Below, one piece after another: positions 41,350 through 50,792 of a DNA stretch of 64,000 nucleotides. Below the pieces are notes generated by a model that was not told where the DNA came from, ran no database searches, and was given only the letters and a program-made list of their open reading frames with translations. Source of the stretch: Spirosoma aureum (GTDB taxonomy: Bacteria > Bacteroidota > Bacteroidia > Cytophagales > Spirosomataceae); assembly GCF_011604685.1 (NCBI RefSeq), contig NZ_CP050063.1, positions 6,551,001-6,615,000 of the forward strand. Reading direction: 5' to 3'. Both the position numbers and the translations under genes were made by a program. Numbering within the stretch: position 1 is the first letter of the stretch; the number at the start of each line of letters is the position of its first letter.

Positions 41350-42285
41350 ATGCTACCCCGGTCTACAGCCCCTCCTCTCTTTATTTTTGCACTTTTGCTG
41401 TCAATTATTACGGCTGGATTACTCTATGCAAACTGGTCTGTATTGCCCGAAACGGCTTTAGTAAATGCCCAATCCCTGCGTTGGCTGGCTCTATTTGTCC
41501 TGGCTATGGTCTCTCAGCTCCTCTTAGGCTTCTCACTCTGGTGGCTCCTGCGCCGACGCCAGCGGTCGGTCGTACAAACGGAAGTGCTGCACTCGATTGT
41601 TCATGAATTCCAGACGCCCATAACAGCCATTCGAATGGCAGCCGATATTCTGGATTCTCCTATTGCCCGAGACCAGCCTGAACGTACGGAGAAATACGTT
41701 CGTATTATTCGCGAAGAAACAGAAAGGCTTCAGCACCAGGTCGAAACTATGTTAACTCTGGCTCGGGCCGACCGTAAAACATTAATCCTGAATCCGGAAC
41801 CAGTTCAACTCCATCAGCTCCTGCATTCAGTTGCCGAGCGTCACGGCGATTACTTAGGGCTAAGCCTACCCGGAACAGAGCCACACGTGCTGGCTGATCG
41901 GCTTCACCTGACAAATGTGTTACACAATTTGTTAGACAATGCCGTAAAATACAGCTCTGAGAAGCCCGAAATAACCCTCCTGACCAAGACAAATAACGAG
42001 GGGCTGACGATTACTGTTCGTGATCGGGGCGTGGGTATTTCACCAAAGCTACTACCGCAGATTTTTCAGCCGTTTTTTCGAGTTCACGACCGGAATCAGC
42101 CCAGTGTTAAGGGATTTGGTTTAGGTTTAAGTTATGTACAACGCATTGTTCAGGCCCACAACTGGACTATCTGGGTAAAAAGCGAATTGGGTCACGGCAG
42201 CGAATTCATTATCCAGATTCCATCTTCGGCTTTATTGCCAGCCTTTACGGACCCTATTCAGGCAAAAAAAGCCGCATCCAAATAA
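41350..42285 (+). CDS. Orphan membrane sensor histidine kinase
   Basis: The 311-residue protein has two membrane segments (about 7-26 and 42-66) with only a short periplasmic loop, then a HisKA domain with HSIVHEFQTPITAIRMAADI, where the phospho-acceptor His lies in VHEFQTP, and an ATPase domain with LHNLLDNAVKYS, VRDRGVGIS, FFRVHDRNQP and GFGLGLSYV. No response regulator lies next to it. The start is backed by GGAG six bases upstream, one of the few Shine-Dalgarno sites in the window. A short inverted repeat ACGTA-N5-TACGT (41281-41295) precedes it. The signal is unknown; the short loop suggests membrane or intracellular sensing. Confidence 0.9.
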   Translation: MLPRSTAPPLFIFALLLSIITAGLLYANWSVLPETALVNAQSLRWLALFVLAMVSQLLLGFSLWWLLRRRQRSVVQTEVLHSIVHEFQTPITAIRMAADILDSPIARDQPERTEKYVRIIREETERLQHQVETMLTLARADRKTLILNPEPVQLHQLLHSVAERHGDYLGLSLPGTEPHVLADRLHLTNVLHNLLDNAVKYSSEKPEITLLTKTNNEGLTITVRDRGVGISPKLLPQIFQPFFRVHDRNQPSVKGFGLGLSYVQRIVQAHNWTIWVKSELGHGSEFIIQIPSSALLPAFTDPIQAKKAASK

Positions 42286-42421
42286 ACTGACTTGTACTCT
42301 GGCTTACGCTCAGCCCCGTCAATGCCGTCTCACCACTCGGGTGGTCCGTGGTCATTAGGTAAGCCATTTGCAGACATAGCACGTCGCTGACAGCGTTCAG
42401 CGTAGGCCTGATCCAAAAAAA

Positions 42422-42494
42422 ATTAAGGTAACTGAGTAATTAAGGCGATTTGTGATCCACAATCACATGCCTTCGATTACTCAGTTACCTTAAT
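42422..42494. terminator. Long imperfect hairpin between convergent genes
   Basis: The outer arms at 42422-42440 and 42476-42494 (ATTAAGGTAACTGAGTAAT and complement) pair over 19 perfect bases; inner parts (AAGGC with GCCTT, GTGAT with ATCAC) pair again. It lies between the orphan kinase and the ThuA-type gene. No T tract follows in either direction. Confidence 0.65.
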
Positions 42495-42512
42495 CACCTA
42501 TTCTACAGCTAT

Positions 42513-45500
42513 TTATTTAGCTGTAACGACAGCTCCAGCCTTTGTGACCTTCATGACGCCGTTCATAATGCGCCAGTGGCCTGGAAATGTGCAAACGAAT
42601 GGGTAATCGCCAGGCGTTGCCGGAGCGGTAAATTTAAGTCGGTACGTCTGGTCTGGATTGACTAACGGGGTTGCGACAATGATTTGTGGAATCGATGGCA
42701 CGTAGTTTCGCTCGGCACCATCCTTAGCCGTAATCAGTTTATCGGCAGCCGCACCAATCTGATCCATCGTTTTGGGCTTACCAATCACCAGATTATGTTG
42801 CATGGCATCCGGATTTTCCAGCACGAGTTCAACCTGTTTTCCAGCCGTAACAGTAAATTCCTTCTTGTCATAGCGCATTTCTTCACGAACCGTTTTTAAA
42901 CGTATAACCTCTACGTTTGGGTCGGCCGGTTCGCTTTTTGTTATGCCCCAGACCTCATAAAGGCGCCCCAGACGTTCGCGGTTATCGGGCGAAACTGAAG
43001 TGGTCAGACTTGCCAGAAAGTCTTTATCCGTATCATTTACCTGCGCTTTCTTCCGTACGTTCCAACCTTCCGATACGCCTTTAACTATGGCGTCGCTCTG
43101 GGTTGGCTCAAGTTTCTGCGTTTGCCGAAGCAGCGTAACGACCGAATCTACAGGCGCAACCGATGCGTAGCTACGGGAAGCCCGTTCGAGCACGTAAGCG
43201 GCCATGCTTTGAGGAGCACGATAGATTAGGGTGTGCGTTGCATTGTTGTTCTGCTCATTGCCTTCCGGTATCTTATTTTCGCGGTCGAGCATGGCTGTAA
43301 TCGTATACTGCCCAGCCCGTTCGAACAAAACACCCATATCGCCAACCCACGGGCCATTGTTGGCTTTGCTGATGGTAACGGTTTCGCCCGGTTTGATCCC
43401 TGTATTATGCGTCACACTCACAAAATCAATTTTGGCACCATCCTGCATTCCTTTTGGACCTTCCACACGGACCGATAACGGAATGGGCGTTCCAGCCGGA
43501 ATTTCTGTACCGCCAGCATTCATCACATCCACAAAGAGCTTCGTTCCTTCCCGAACGGCAGGCGATTCTGGCGTAGTACGAATAGCGGCAATTACCAGAT
43601 CAGGCTGGCTCCCTGAAGCAGCAACAGCTGGCGTTGGCGCATTCGGACCATGTCCTTTGTCGGCATGCGTGCTCATATCGTGGGCGGGTGCTACTTTCGG
43701 CTGAGTTGAGCCATTCTGTGTCACCTGCTTCAGGTATGCCTTCATCAGCTGTCCATCCTGCCCTGTTAGCACACAGGCAAAGGCATCGGGTAACCAGCGG
43801 TCGTTTACTTCGGTCGATTTGTCCAGGCGGGTTAAAATGGCATTCTGAATAGCCGGGCTCTGTGGCATTTCTGACAAAGCAAGTAATGTGTTCAGCGCAA
43901 CGACGGGCTCTTTATCGTTCAACAAATTGGCCTGAAGGAGTGTATTTGCCGTTAACTGATTTCTTGGCAATACCTGCACGGCAGTTTTGCGAACACCCGA
44001 ACACGGATGCTTAATCGCAGAGACAGCTGCCTGCAACGCATCGCCATCCAGTGCACCCAACCCGTGGAGCGTCCATAAGGCATGAATTGCTGATGGATTG
44101 ATACCAATTTCATCGACCGACTGATCATTGACAAGGGCAATTAGCTGCGGCACGACATCTTTGTTGTTCCGTTCGATCAGCAACCGCTGGGCCGTTGTCC
44201 GCCAGAACATGTTCGTATTTTTCAGGGCAGCAACCAATTCCTGCGGACGATCTTTGCTCAGAGCGATCGGCGTATAGGCTGGCGCATTTTTGTAGCCAAC
44301 GCGGTATATACGCCCATGTGTGAAGTCGCGAAGCGGTGTTTCGTAGGCATTACCCGATCCGTTGGTAGCGCCAGATGGCGTTGGGTTGTGCTGAATAATG
44401 AAGCTATACCAGTCAACCACCCAAACGGCTCCGTCGGGGCCAACTTCGGCAAATACGGGTGCAAACCACTCGTCGGCGCCAGCCATCAGGTTAAATCCTT
44501 CGGCATCTTCATAATCAGTTCCGTTCTTCTGCATCACATTCTGGTGCAGAATATGGCCGGTTGGTTCCGCGACAAAGGCGATCTTATTCCAGTATTTTTT
44601 CGGAAAGGCACGAGCCGTGTAAAAATTATGGCCAGCTGCCGCCGTAAATCCGCCAAACACATCGACCTGCCGTACTTTCTCGGTGATGGGCTTCATGTCC
44701 TTGTGGGTATCCGTACTGCGGCTACCGTTCTCACGAATATGAGGTGCTCCGTGAAAATATCGATTCGGAATAGCCATGTACCAGCCGTGCGAGTTGTTGG
44801 CAGTGCTTCCGAAAATATCGCCCGTTTCGTTAAAGCCTAATCCCCAGGTATTATTGGAGGTGCTGGTTACATGTTCGAGTTGCGATCCGTCGGGTTTGAA
44901 CCGGAAAAAGCCCTGACTGAATTTTACACTATCAGCACCGATTTTGCCTTTGAAGCCCGAATAACCAACGCTTCCCCATATCCAGTTATCAAAACCATAG
45001 TGCAGATTGCTCGGCCCGGCGTGGGTGTCGTAGGTGCCGAAACCAGTAAACACAACTTTCTTCACATCGGCCTTATCGTCGCCGTTTGTATCCTGCAAAA
45101 ACAGCATATGCGGTGCTTGTGACACGTACAGACCGCCGTTGCCGAATGTCATGCCAGTTGGAATGCTCAGCCCTTCCGCAAAATTGGTAAACTTGTCTGC
45201 TTTGCCATCTTTATCGGTGTCTTCGCAGATAACGATGTAATCGGAGCCGCCTTCTGGTTTCCGCTCGTTGGGATAGTCTTTGGTAATGAGCGCATACAGT
45301 CGGCCACGCTCATCCCATGTCATAGCAATCGGGTGCATCACATTGGGCTCATGCGCGAACAGATCAACCGTAAAATCGACGGGTACCTGAATGTGCTTGA
45401 TCGACTCTTCCGGCGAAAGTGGTTCCTGCTCCAACTGAGCGCCTGGCCGTTTTTCATAATTCGGAAGTTTGGCTTCGTGATAGGCAAACGCCTGCGGATT

Positions 45501-46286
45501 CAGGCCGTCGTGCAGCTTTTTCACCTCATCGCCAACTGCCCACAGGATACCCCGCTCTAGCAGCTGCTGAAAACCGGGCTGGCTCCAGGTGCGTTCGTCA
45601 TGACCATAGGCTGTATAGAATACCCGACCTTTACCGTATTGCCGGGTCCAGGTATAGGGTTCTTCTTTGGCTCCAGGTCGGTTAGACGCTGCAATGTCTT
45701 TTTCCTGGTCTGCCTTTATTTCCCGAACAGCAAGCACGTTGTTATCGGCCTGAAGATGGGAGTGTAAATAGGTTTCGTCGTATGCTTTAAACGAGGGCAG
45801 ACCCGCCACAATGGGATTGTTTGGCTGCGTAAACCGGGTTTGAATCGTATCCATCCGATGACGCCAGAACTGCCCGCCAACAACTTTATCGACGTATTCG
45901 GCTGAGTTCCGGAAACAGTAGGATGCACAATGAACGGGAATTATTCCTTTCCCCGACGAGACATAATCGAGCAGTGCTTTTTCCTGAGGTTTAGGAATAC
46001 TGTCCCAGTTTGCAAAAATCAGCAGACCGTCATACTTATTCAGATTTTCGGGATTGATATCTTCCAGTTTATCTGTATAGGTAATGTTGATGCCTTTATT
46101 TCCCAGCGCAGCCATCAGTTGAGGCACTCGCTCAATTGGCTTGTGATGGCCATTATCGCCCAGGAACAGGATTTCGGTTCGACGCGGTTTAAGCGCTGTC
46201 TGGCGGGTAGAGGATTGATTGGCCGTCTGGCGGGCACACTGAGTCAGCAGCCCTACAGTCAACAGGAAGAGAATTGTCTTTTTCAT
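42513..46286 (-). CDS. ThuA / PVC-type dehydrogenase / HEAT / CARDB / azurin-type cupredoxin lipoprotein
   Basis: The 1257-residue protein starts with a lipoprotein signal (LLTVGLLTQC). The order is: a ThuA domain (about 38-258: EILFLGDNGHHKPIERVPQL, GIIPVHCASYC, WRHRMDTIQTRF, GRVFYTAYGHDERTW); a glucose/sorbosone-dehydrogenase-like propeller of the PVC type (about 300-660: IAMTWDERGRLYALITKDYP, IPTGMTFGNGGLYVSQAP); HEAT-like helices (about 690-860); a His-rich linker (about 880-905); a CARDB-like beta domain (about 910-1020); and a C-terminal cupredoxin (about 1125-1255) with ligands His1164, Cys1232, His1237 and Met1241, the C-x4-H-x3-M spacing of azurin. No CXXCH haem site is present. It probably oxidises sugar-type substrates at the outer membrane with electrons passing to copper. 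It follows the oxidoreductase and epimerase genes on the same strand. Confidence 0.8.
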   Translation of the reverse strand: MKKTILFLLTVGLLTQCARQTANQSSTRQTALKPRRTEILFLGDNGHHKPIERVPQLMAALGNKGINITYTDKLEDINPENLNKYDGLLIFANWDSIPKPQEKALLDYVSSGKGIIPVHCASYCFRNSAEYVDKVVGGQFWRHRMDTIQTRFTQPNNPIVAGLPSFKAYDETYLHSHLQADNNVLAVREIKADQEKDIAASNRPGAKEEPYTWTRQYGKGRVFYTAYGHDERTWSQPGFQQLLERGILWAVGDEVKKLHDGLNPQAFAYHEAKLPNYEKRPGAQLEQEPLSPEESIKHIQVPVDFTVDLFAHEPNVMHPIAMTWDERGRLYALITKDYPNERKPEGGSDYIVICEDTDKDGKADKFTNFAEGLSIPTGMTFGNGGLYVSQAPHMLFLQDTNGDDKADVKKVVFTGFGTYDTHAGPSNLHYGFDNWIWGSVGYSGFKGKIGADSVKFSQGFFRFKPDGSQLEHVTSTSNNTWGLGFNETGDIFGSTANNSHGWYMAIPNRYFHGAPHIRENGSRSTDTHKDMKPITEKVRQVDVFGGFTAAAGHNFYTARAFPKKYWNKIAFVAEPTGHILHQNVMQKNGTDYEDAEGFNLMAGADEWFAPVFAEVGPDGAVWVVDWYSFIIQHNPTPSGATNGSGNAYETPLRDFTHGRIYRVGYKNAPAYTPIALSKDRPQELVAALKNTNMFWRTTAQRLLIERNNKDVVPQLIALVNDQSVDEIGINPSAIHALWTLHGLGALDGDALQAAVSAIKHPCSGVRKTAVQVLPRNQLTANTLLQANLLNDKEPVVALNTLLALSEMPQSPAIQNAILTRLDKSTEVNDRWLPDAFACVLTGQDGQLMKAYLKQVTQNGSTQPKVAPAHDMSTHADKGHGPNAPTPAVAASGSQPDLVIAAIRTTPESPAVREGTKLFVDVMNAGGTEIPAGTPIPLSVRVEGPKGMQDGAKIDFVSVTHNTGIKPGETVTISKANNGPWVGDMGVLFERAGQYTITAMLDRENKIPEGNEQNNNATHTLIYRAPQSMAAYVLERASRSYASVAPVDSVVTLLRQTQKLEPTQSDAIVKGVSEGWNVRKKAQVNDTDKDFLASLTTSVSPDNRERLGRLYEVWGITKSEPADPNVEVIRLKTVREEMRYDKKEFTVTAGKQVELVLENPDAMQHNLVIGKPKTMDQIGAAADKLITAKDGAERNYVPSIPQIIVATPLVNPDQTYRLKFTAPATPGDYPFVCTFPGHWRIMNGVMKVTKAGAVVTAK

Positions 46287-46389
46287 AGTTTAAACCGCAT
46301 CGGCGGGCCGATTGAGAAACAAAGGTTGACGAAAATGAACCCTGGCTATTCACCTTATGTGCACTGCCCGGCAACCCCTGCATTTGACC

Positions 46390-47505
46390 TTATATACTTC
46401 CAAAATCCGGTAACTTTATAAGCTGCCCACCCTGTAGGGCTGACTCGTGCGCCAGAATACCTACGCTCGTCCAGTTGGCCGACTGAGCCGCATTGGGGAA
46501 CGGATCACGGTCTTCGACAATCGCGGATAAGAACTCATGAACCATATGTGGGTGTGACCCACCATGTCCACCACCCTGGGTAAAGGATAAATGCTGCTGT
46601 TCGTCGGCGTCGTAAACGCCCTTTGTCGTGAAGCGCTGAATCTCTTCAGGAAGTAGCTTTGCATAATCGGGAACAGTCACTTTTTCCGGAATCTCGGGCT
46701 CTGGCTTCTTGGCCGTATGGATCACGGGCTGTTCGTCTTCAATGAGCTGCCATTCGAACGATTTTTTATCGCCATATACCTCGAAACTCTCGCGGTATTG
46801 CCGCGCTACGTCAAATAACGACCGATACACATAAGCCGATAAATCACTGTTCTTGAATTTGATGTGCGCCGACTCGACCGCAAATGGCGAGTTATGGATT
46901 TTTGCCAGCTCTTCCCGAATGGTACCAGACCCAAAGCAGGATACATAATCCGCTTCAAGTTTCAACAATCCCGCTACCGGGCCAACACAGTGCGTCGCAT
47001 AATGCATGGGCGGTAAACCGGGCCAATAGTCGGGCCATCCGTCCATATCCTGCTGATGGCTGGCTTTCAGGAATTGTACTTTCCCTAGTTCGCCATTTTC
47101 GTAGAGTTCTTTCACGAACAGAAACTCGCGGCTGTAGACCACTGTTTCCATCATCATGTATTTCTTGCCGGTTTCTTTGGTCACCTTCACAATCTCCATA
47201 CACTCCTCAACCGTGGTAGCCATCGGCACGGTACAGGCAACGTGCTTACCCGCCCGCAATGCTTTCAGGCTTTGCTCAGCATGGTTTGGAATTGGTGAGT
47301 TGATATGAACAGCATCAACAGCCGGATCGGCCAACAAGTCATCGTAATTGCTGTAACGTTTGTCAATACCATAGGCATTGCCAATCTCATTAAGCTTCTC
47401 AACGTTACGCTGGCAGATAGCGTACATGTTTGCGTGCGGATGCCGCTGGTAAATCGGGATAAATTCGGCCCCAAATCCGAGGCCAACAATGGCGATGTTA
47501 ATCAT
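46390..47505 (-). CDS. Gfo/Idh/MocA-family oxidoreductase
   Basis: The 371-residue NAD(P)-dependent enzyme has the Rossmann motif IAIVGLGFGAEFIP at the start, with AVHINSPIPNHAEQSLKALR next, and the segment KHVACTVPMATTVEECMEI where the usual EKP lysine motif reads TVPMA, a departure from the family's norm. The GFO_IDH_MocA C-terminal alpha/beta domain follows. Its neighbours, a sugar isomerase/epimerase-like protein and a ThuA-type protein, are the classic partners in oxidation of sugars to 3-keto or related forms. No signal peptide, so it acts in the cytoplasm. The EKP change suggests a different catalytic base or a non-canonical substrate. Confidence 0.88.
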   Translation of the reverse strand: MINIAIVGLGFGAEFIPIYQRHPHANMYAICQRNVEKLNEIGNAYGIDKRYSNYDDLLADPAVDAVHINSPIPNHAEQSLKALRAGKHVACTVPMATTVEECMEIVKVTKETGKKYMMMETVVYSREFLFVKELYENGELGKVQFLKASHQQDMDGWPDYWPGLPPMHYATHCVGPVAGLLKLEADYVSCFGSGTIREELAKIHNSPFAVESAHIKFKNSDLSAYVYRSLFDVARQYRESFEVYGDKKSFEWQLIEDEQPVIHTAKKPEPEIPEKVTVPDYAKLLPEEIQRFTTKGVYDADEQQHLSFTQGGGHGGSHPHMVHEFLSAIVEDRDPFPNAAQSANWTSVGILAHESALQGGQLIKLPDFGSI

Positions 47506-47547
47506 TTGTAAAGAGAGAACAAGTAATTGAGCGAACGGGTAAATGAG

Positions 47548-48426
47548 TTAAGACGCGAATGCTTCGCTCTTTCGCTCATTTACCTGTTCACTCTTTGTTT
47601 TTATAAAGCTTAATCCATCGACCGCCAATTGCTCGGGCGATTCAAACATGGGTCGGAAAATATGGGTGGCCGCTGCCAGCTCTGGCGGATTGGGCCCGAA
47701 GGCTTCAATGGCAATCGGGCCGTTGTAGTCAACTTCCCGCAGCACGTTGAAAACCTCATTAAAATTAATATGACCCTGGCCGGGTGTTGAGCGATCATTT
47801 TCCGAAATCTGTACATGAACCAGATAGGGCGCTACTTTCCGTAAGGCATCGGCAATGTTCTTTTCTTCCATATTAGCATGAAAGGTGTCAAAAGCAGCCT
47901 GGCAATTCGGATGATTAACCGCTTCTACGTAGCGAACGAGTTCGTCAGCACAGGTAAGCAGGTAGGTTTCGAACCGATTCAAATACTCAATTGCCAGTAA
48001 AACACCCTTAGCCTGTGCATACTCAGCCGCTTCGCGTATACCTTCCACCGACCAGTTCCACTCGTCAATGGTGGCGGGTTTGCCCGTAAAGGTTTTGAAA
48101 CCAGCATAGAATGGGCCCATCAGAATCGTTGCACCAGCCAGAGAAGCACAGTCAATAATCTTCTTCAGGTAGTTAACACCCGCCCGACGCACCGATTCAT
48201 CGGCACTGATCAGACTATACTCAGGCCCGCAAAGCGTACATGCCTGAACCTCCAGTCCCAATTCGGCCAGTTGCTGACCGATGCGCTTCCATTTGCCCGT
48301 ATCGGTATCATTGATCGGTATTTCAACGAAATCAAAGCCGCTCGTTTTTAGGAACAATAGCGTGCCTGAAAGGTCTTCGTCCATCGACATCGTCCAGACG
48401 AACATATTCATTCCTAGCTTATTCAT
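47548..48426 (-). CDS. Sugar phosphate isomerase/epimerase (xylose isomerase-like TIM barrel)
   Basis: The 292-residue protein is a TIM barrel of the AP endonuclease 2 family: MNMFVWTMSMDEDLSGTLLF, GFDFVEIPIND, LEVQACTLCGPEYSLIS, VLLAIEYLNRFETYLLT, NCQAAFDTFHANMEEKNI, VHVQISENDRSTPGQG and GPIAIEAFG. The Glu, Asp, His and Glu in those segments are the usual metal and catalytic residues, close to D-psicose/D-tagatose 3-epimerase relatives. It is the first gene of a cluster with the Gfo/Idh/MocA oxidoreductase 42 bases downstream, and is divergent from an AraC regulator. Confidence 0.88.
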   Translation of the reverse strand: MNKLGMNMFVWTMSMDEDLSGTLLFLKTSGFDFVEIPINDTDTGKWKRIGQQLAELGLEVQACTLCGPEYSLISADESVRRAGVNYLKKIIDCASLAGATILMGPFYAGFKTFTGKPATIDEWNWSVEGIREAAEYAQAKGVLLAIEYLNRFETYLLTCADELVRYVEAVNHPNCQAAFDTFHANMEEKNIADALRKVAPYLVHVQISENDRSTPGQGHINFNEVFNVLREVDYNGPIAIEAFGPNPPELAAATHIFRPMFESPEQLAVDGLSFIKTKSEQVNERKSEAFAS

Positions 48427-48448
48427 ATTCAGTCTCTAAAAAATTAAA

Positions 48449-48456
48449 CAAATTTA
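48449..48456 (-). promoter_or_regulatory. -7 element of the sugar-cluster operon
   Basis: On the minus strand TAAATTTG matches TAnnTTTG exactly and lies 22 bases ahead of the epimerase ATG. A TTG at -33 is not evident, consistent with need for an activator such as the divergent AraC protein. Confidence 0.4.
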
Positions 48457-48562
48457 AAGAGTAGTGAATAGAGAATCGCGGCTTTTATTAGCGAATACCG
48501 ACTCTTTTTTTACACAAAACAGGAACCCAAGCCATTATTTACGTTAAAAAAGGAATAATTGA

Positions 48563-49435
48563 ATGAAACAACCCCTCCGCAAAGACCTCGAGCCAGTTGC
48601 GACTTCATTCATAGTAAAGGAATTGATCGAAATTCATTTTGATCCGAACTGGCACTTCCACCCGCATTATCAGCTCTTTCTGGTAGAAGAAGGAACGGGC
48701 ACCCGATTTATTGGTGATTCGATAAAACCATTCGGTCCCGGTGATCTGGTATTTCTTGGGCCAAATTTGCCGCATCTCTGGCGTAGTGATCAGGCTTACT
48801 TTAACAAACAGTCGGGTTTAACCACCCGCGGTATAGTTGTTTATTTTTCGGAAGATTTTCTGGGCAACGACTTTTTCGGAAAGCAGGAAATGATGTTGTT
48901 GCGTCAGTTGCTGAACCATGCCCGGCAGGGACTTGAATGGAATGGTCCGACCCGTGCCCGAGCCGAAGCTGCGTTAAAAAACATGACCAAACAGCCAATC
49001 GGTTTCGATCGGGTCATTAGCCTGCTGACCCTGCTAAACGACCTTTCTCACGCTTCAGATTATCGATACCTTACCAGTCCTGGCTACACAAACACGGTTA
49101 AACCGACCGAAACCGACCGTATGCAGCTGGTCCATGATTATGTGCTTGGCCATTTTCCAGATGACCTTAGTCTGGAAACGATTGCTGATCTGGCGGGCAT
49201 GACTCCCCCGGCTTTCTGTCGCTATTTTAAGGCGCGTGCCAATAAAACATTTTCGGAATTTGTCTCCGAAGTTCGCATCGGTCATGCCTGCAAATTGCTC
49301 ATCAATGGTAAATTGAGTGTAACCCAGATTAGTTTTGAAAGTGGTTTTCGAACGCTATCGAACTTTAACCGACAATTTAAGGACATAACCGGGCAGACGC
49401 CATCAGGTTATGTAAAGACATATCGGCAATTGTAA
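48563..49435 (+). CDS. AraC-family transcriptional regulator with cupin sensor domain
   Basis: The 290-residue protein has an N-terminal cupin-like ligand domain (about 10-110: HFDPNWHFHPHYQLFLVEEG, PGDLVFLGPNLPHLW) and a C-terminal pair of helix-turn-helix units (about 190-290: LSLETIADLAGMTPPAFCRY, FKARANKTFSEFVSEVRIG, ACKLL, VTQISFESGFRTLSNFNRQF). The cupin plausibly binds a sugar. It is divergent from the epimerase-oxidoreductase-ThuA cluster across 136 bases, so it very probably controls it, usually as an activator. AAGGA ten bases before the ATG is a possible ribosome site. Confidence 0.92.
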   Translation: MKQPLRKDLEPVATSFIVKELIEIHFDPNWHFHPHYQLFLVEEGTGTRFIGDSIKPFGPGDLVFLGPNLPHLWRSDQAYFNKQSGLTTRGIVVYFSEDFLGNDFFGKQEMMLLRQLLNHARQGLEWNGPTRARAEAALKNMTKQPIGFDRVISLLTLLNDLSHASDYRYLTSPGYTNTVKPTETDRMQLVHDYVLGHFPDDLSLETIADLAGMTPPAFCRYFKARANKTFSEFVSEVRIGHACKLLINGKLSVTQISFESGFRTLSNFNRQFKDITGQTPSGYVKTYRQL

Positions 49436-49777
49436 TTTTTAGTGTATCAATCAGTTTTTTTGTTTTTAACAGTTAAAGTCCTGCCCAAAGCCATTCTATA
49501 ATTAATCAGTAAAGTCAGGGGTGAATGAAAACATATAAGCGGCAATTCCTGTTTCGCTCCGTTTCGAGGATGACAAAACAGGGAAAAAGAGGTTAAAATA
49601 AGCAGGGAGCGACCTGAAGACTAAATTTAGTTAACGAGATAGTTTTTACAATTGAATTTATTTCCCGTTTTGTAGATGTATCTATTGAATTTGAAAAACC
49701 CTTAAAAAAGAATTAAGTGCATACTTATTCGTACACACCCAATTCTTTACTACTAACTTTATCTACACTTTATTGAT
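49436..49777. other. Intergenic stretch, nothing firm
   Basis: This 342-base A/T-rich gap lies between the ends of the AraC gene and the alpha/beta hydrolase gene. It holds a weak inverted repeat (CCTGTTT near 49547 and AAACAGG near 49576) and a 19-codon frame from 49524 with no support. No RNA gene or long hairpin is visible. Confidence 0.6.
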
Positions 49778-50665
49778 TTAATAGAGCGTCGTTGTCCCTA
49801 CTGATTCGCGGACTGTGACACCTTCCTGAATAAAGGCAAGCAAATCATCATTCAGACGATCTTTTTCCGTTACGAATAGCCCGTGAGGAGCCTCGTCATA
49901 AATGATATAATGAGCATTCGGTAAAGCATTCGCGGTTAATTCTCCCGACGATTCGATCGGTACCGTTTTGTCGGCATCACCATGAATGATCAGGGTCGGA
50001 ACATGAATCTGAGTCAGGTCATTCCGAAAATCTGTTGTGGCAAACGAATTGGCACAAGCGAGCGTAGCTTTGTGGGAGGCAACATAGGCCCGCGCGAAAT
50101 CGCCATCCAGATGAGCCTGACTAACGGGTTTGCTGATAAGATTTACGCCGTAGAACTGCTTCCCGAACGTCTGTAGGAAATCGGCACGATCTTTCTGAAT
50201 ATTTTCCGTGATTTCGTCAAATACACTCTGATCTACTCCATCCGGATTATCGTCTGTTTTGAGTAGATAAGGCGTTACAGAACTGATAAACGCCACTTTT
50301 GACACACGAGCTCCACCATGACGGCTCATGTAACGGGCCACCTCACCTCCGCCCATTGAGAAACCAACCAGCGTAACATTTTGCAGATCAAGGGTATCAA
50401 GCACAGCCTTCAGGTCATCGGCAAGGGTATCATAATCATACCCGTCCCAGGTTTGTGTGGATTTGCCAAAACCTCGCCGATCATAGGCAATAACACGAAG
50501 GCCGTGAGCGGGCAATTCGGCCAATTGATAATCCCACATTTCGTGGCTTAGCGGCCATCCATGAATCAATACAACGGTTGAACGAACATTGCTACCACCC
50601 AGATCCTGATAGAAAAGTTTAATGTCATTACCGGACGCATCCGTTCCTGCTTTGATGTAGCTCAT
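49778..50665 (-). CDS. Alpha/beta hydrolase (haloperoxidase-like esterase)
   Basis: The 295-residue cytoplasmic protein has the alpha/beta-hydrolase core: VVLIHGWPLSHEMW with the HG oxyanion region, YDRRGFGKS, the nucleophile elbow GFSMGGGEVARY (Ser103), acid Asp230 or Asp232 in IIHGDADKTVP, and His261 in APHGLFVTEKD. The pattern is that of cofactor-free haloperoxidases, which are in practice esterases or perhydrolases with broad substrates. It is a single-gene unit; the native substrate cannot be deduced. It diverges from the DinB-like gene. Confidence 0.88.
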   Translation of the reverse strand: MSYIKAGTDASGNDIKLFYQDLGGSNVRSTVVLIHGWPLSHEMWDYQLAELPAHGLRVIAYDRRGFGKSTQTWDGYDYDTLADDLKAVLDTLDLQNVTLVGFSMGGGEVARYMSRHGGARVSKVAFISSVTPYLLKTDDNPDGVDQSVFDEITENIQKDRADFLQTFGKQFYGVNLISKPVSQAHLDGDFARAYVASHKATLACANSFATTDFRNDLTQIHVPTLIIHGDADKTVPIESSGELTANALPNAHYIIYDEAPHGLFVTEKDRLNDDLLAFIQEGVTVRESVGTTTLY

Positions 50666-50792
50666 AACGTTAAAAATGGCTTGTTGAGTTAAAATATCTT
50701 ACTCTATTCATTTACTCAACTATAGGTTCAAAAAATAGTTTTCCCCAGATGGACCATTTGGTTGTTTTTAATGATTGCTTTATCATTAGGGC

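Noticed and set aside
43231..44840. Two frames of about 160-175 codons on the plus strand inside the ThuA-type gene
   Set aside because: They are antisense shadows of a convincing multi-domain protein with no own motifs or signal peptide.
49524..49583. 19-codon frame in the AraC-hydrolase gap
   Set aside because: Too short, no ribosome site or conservation evidence available.
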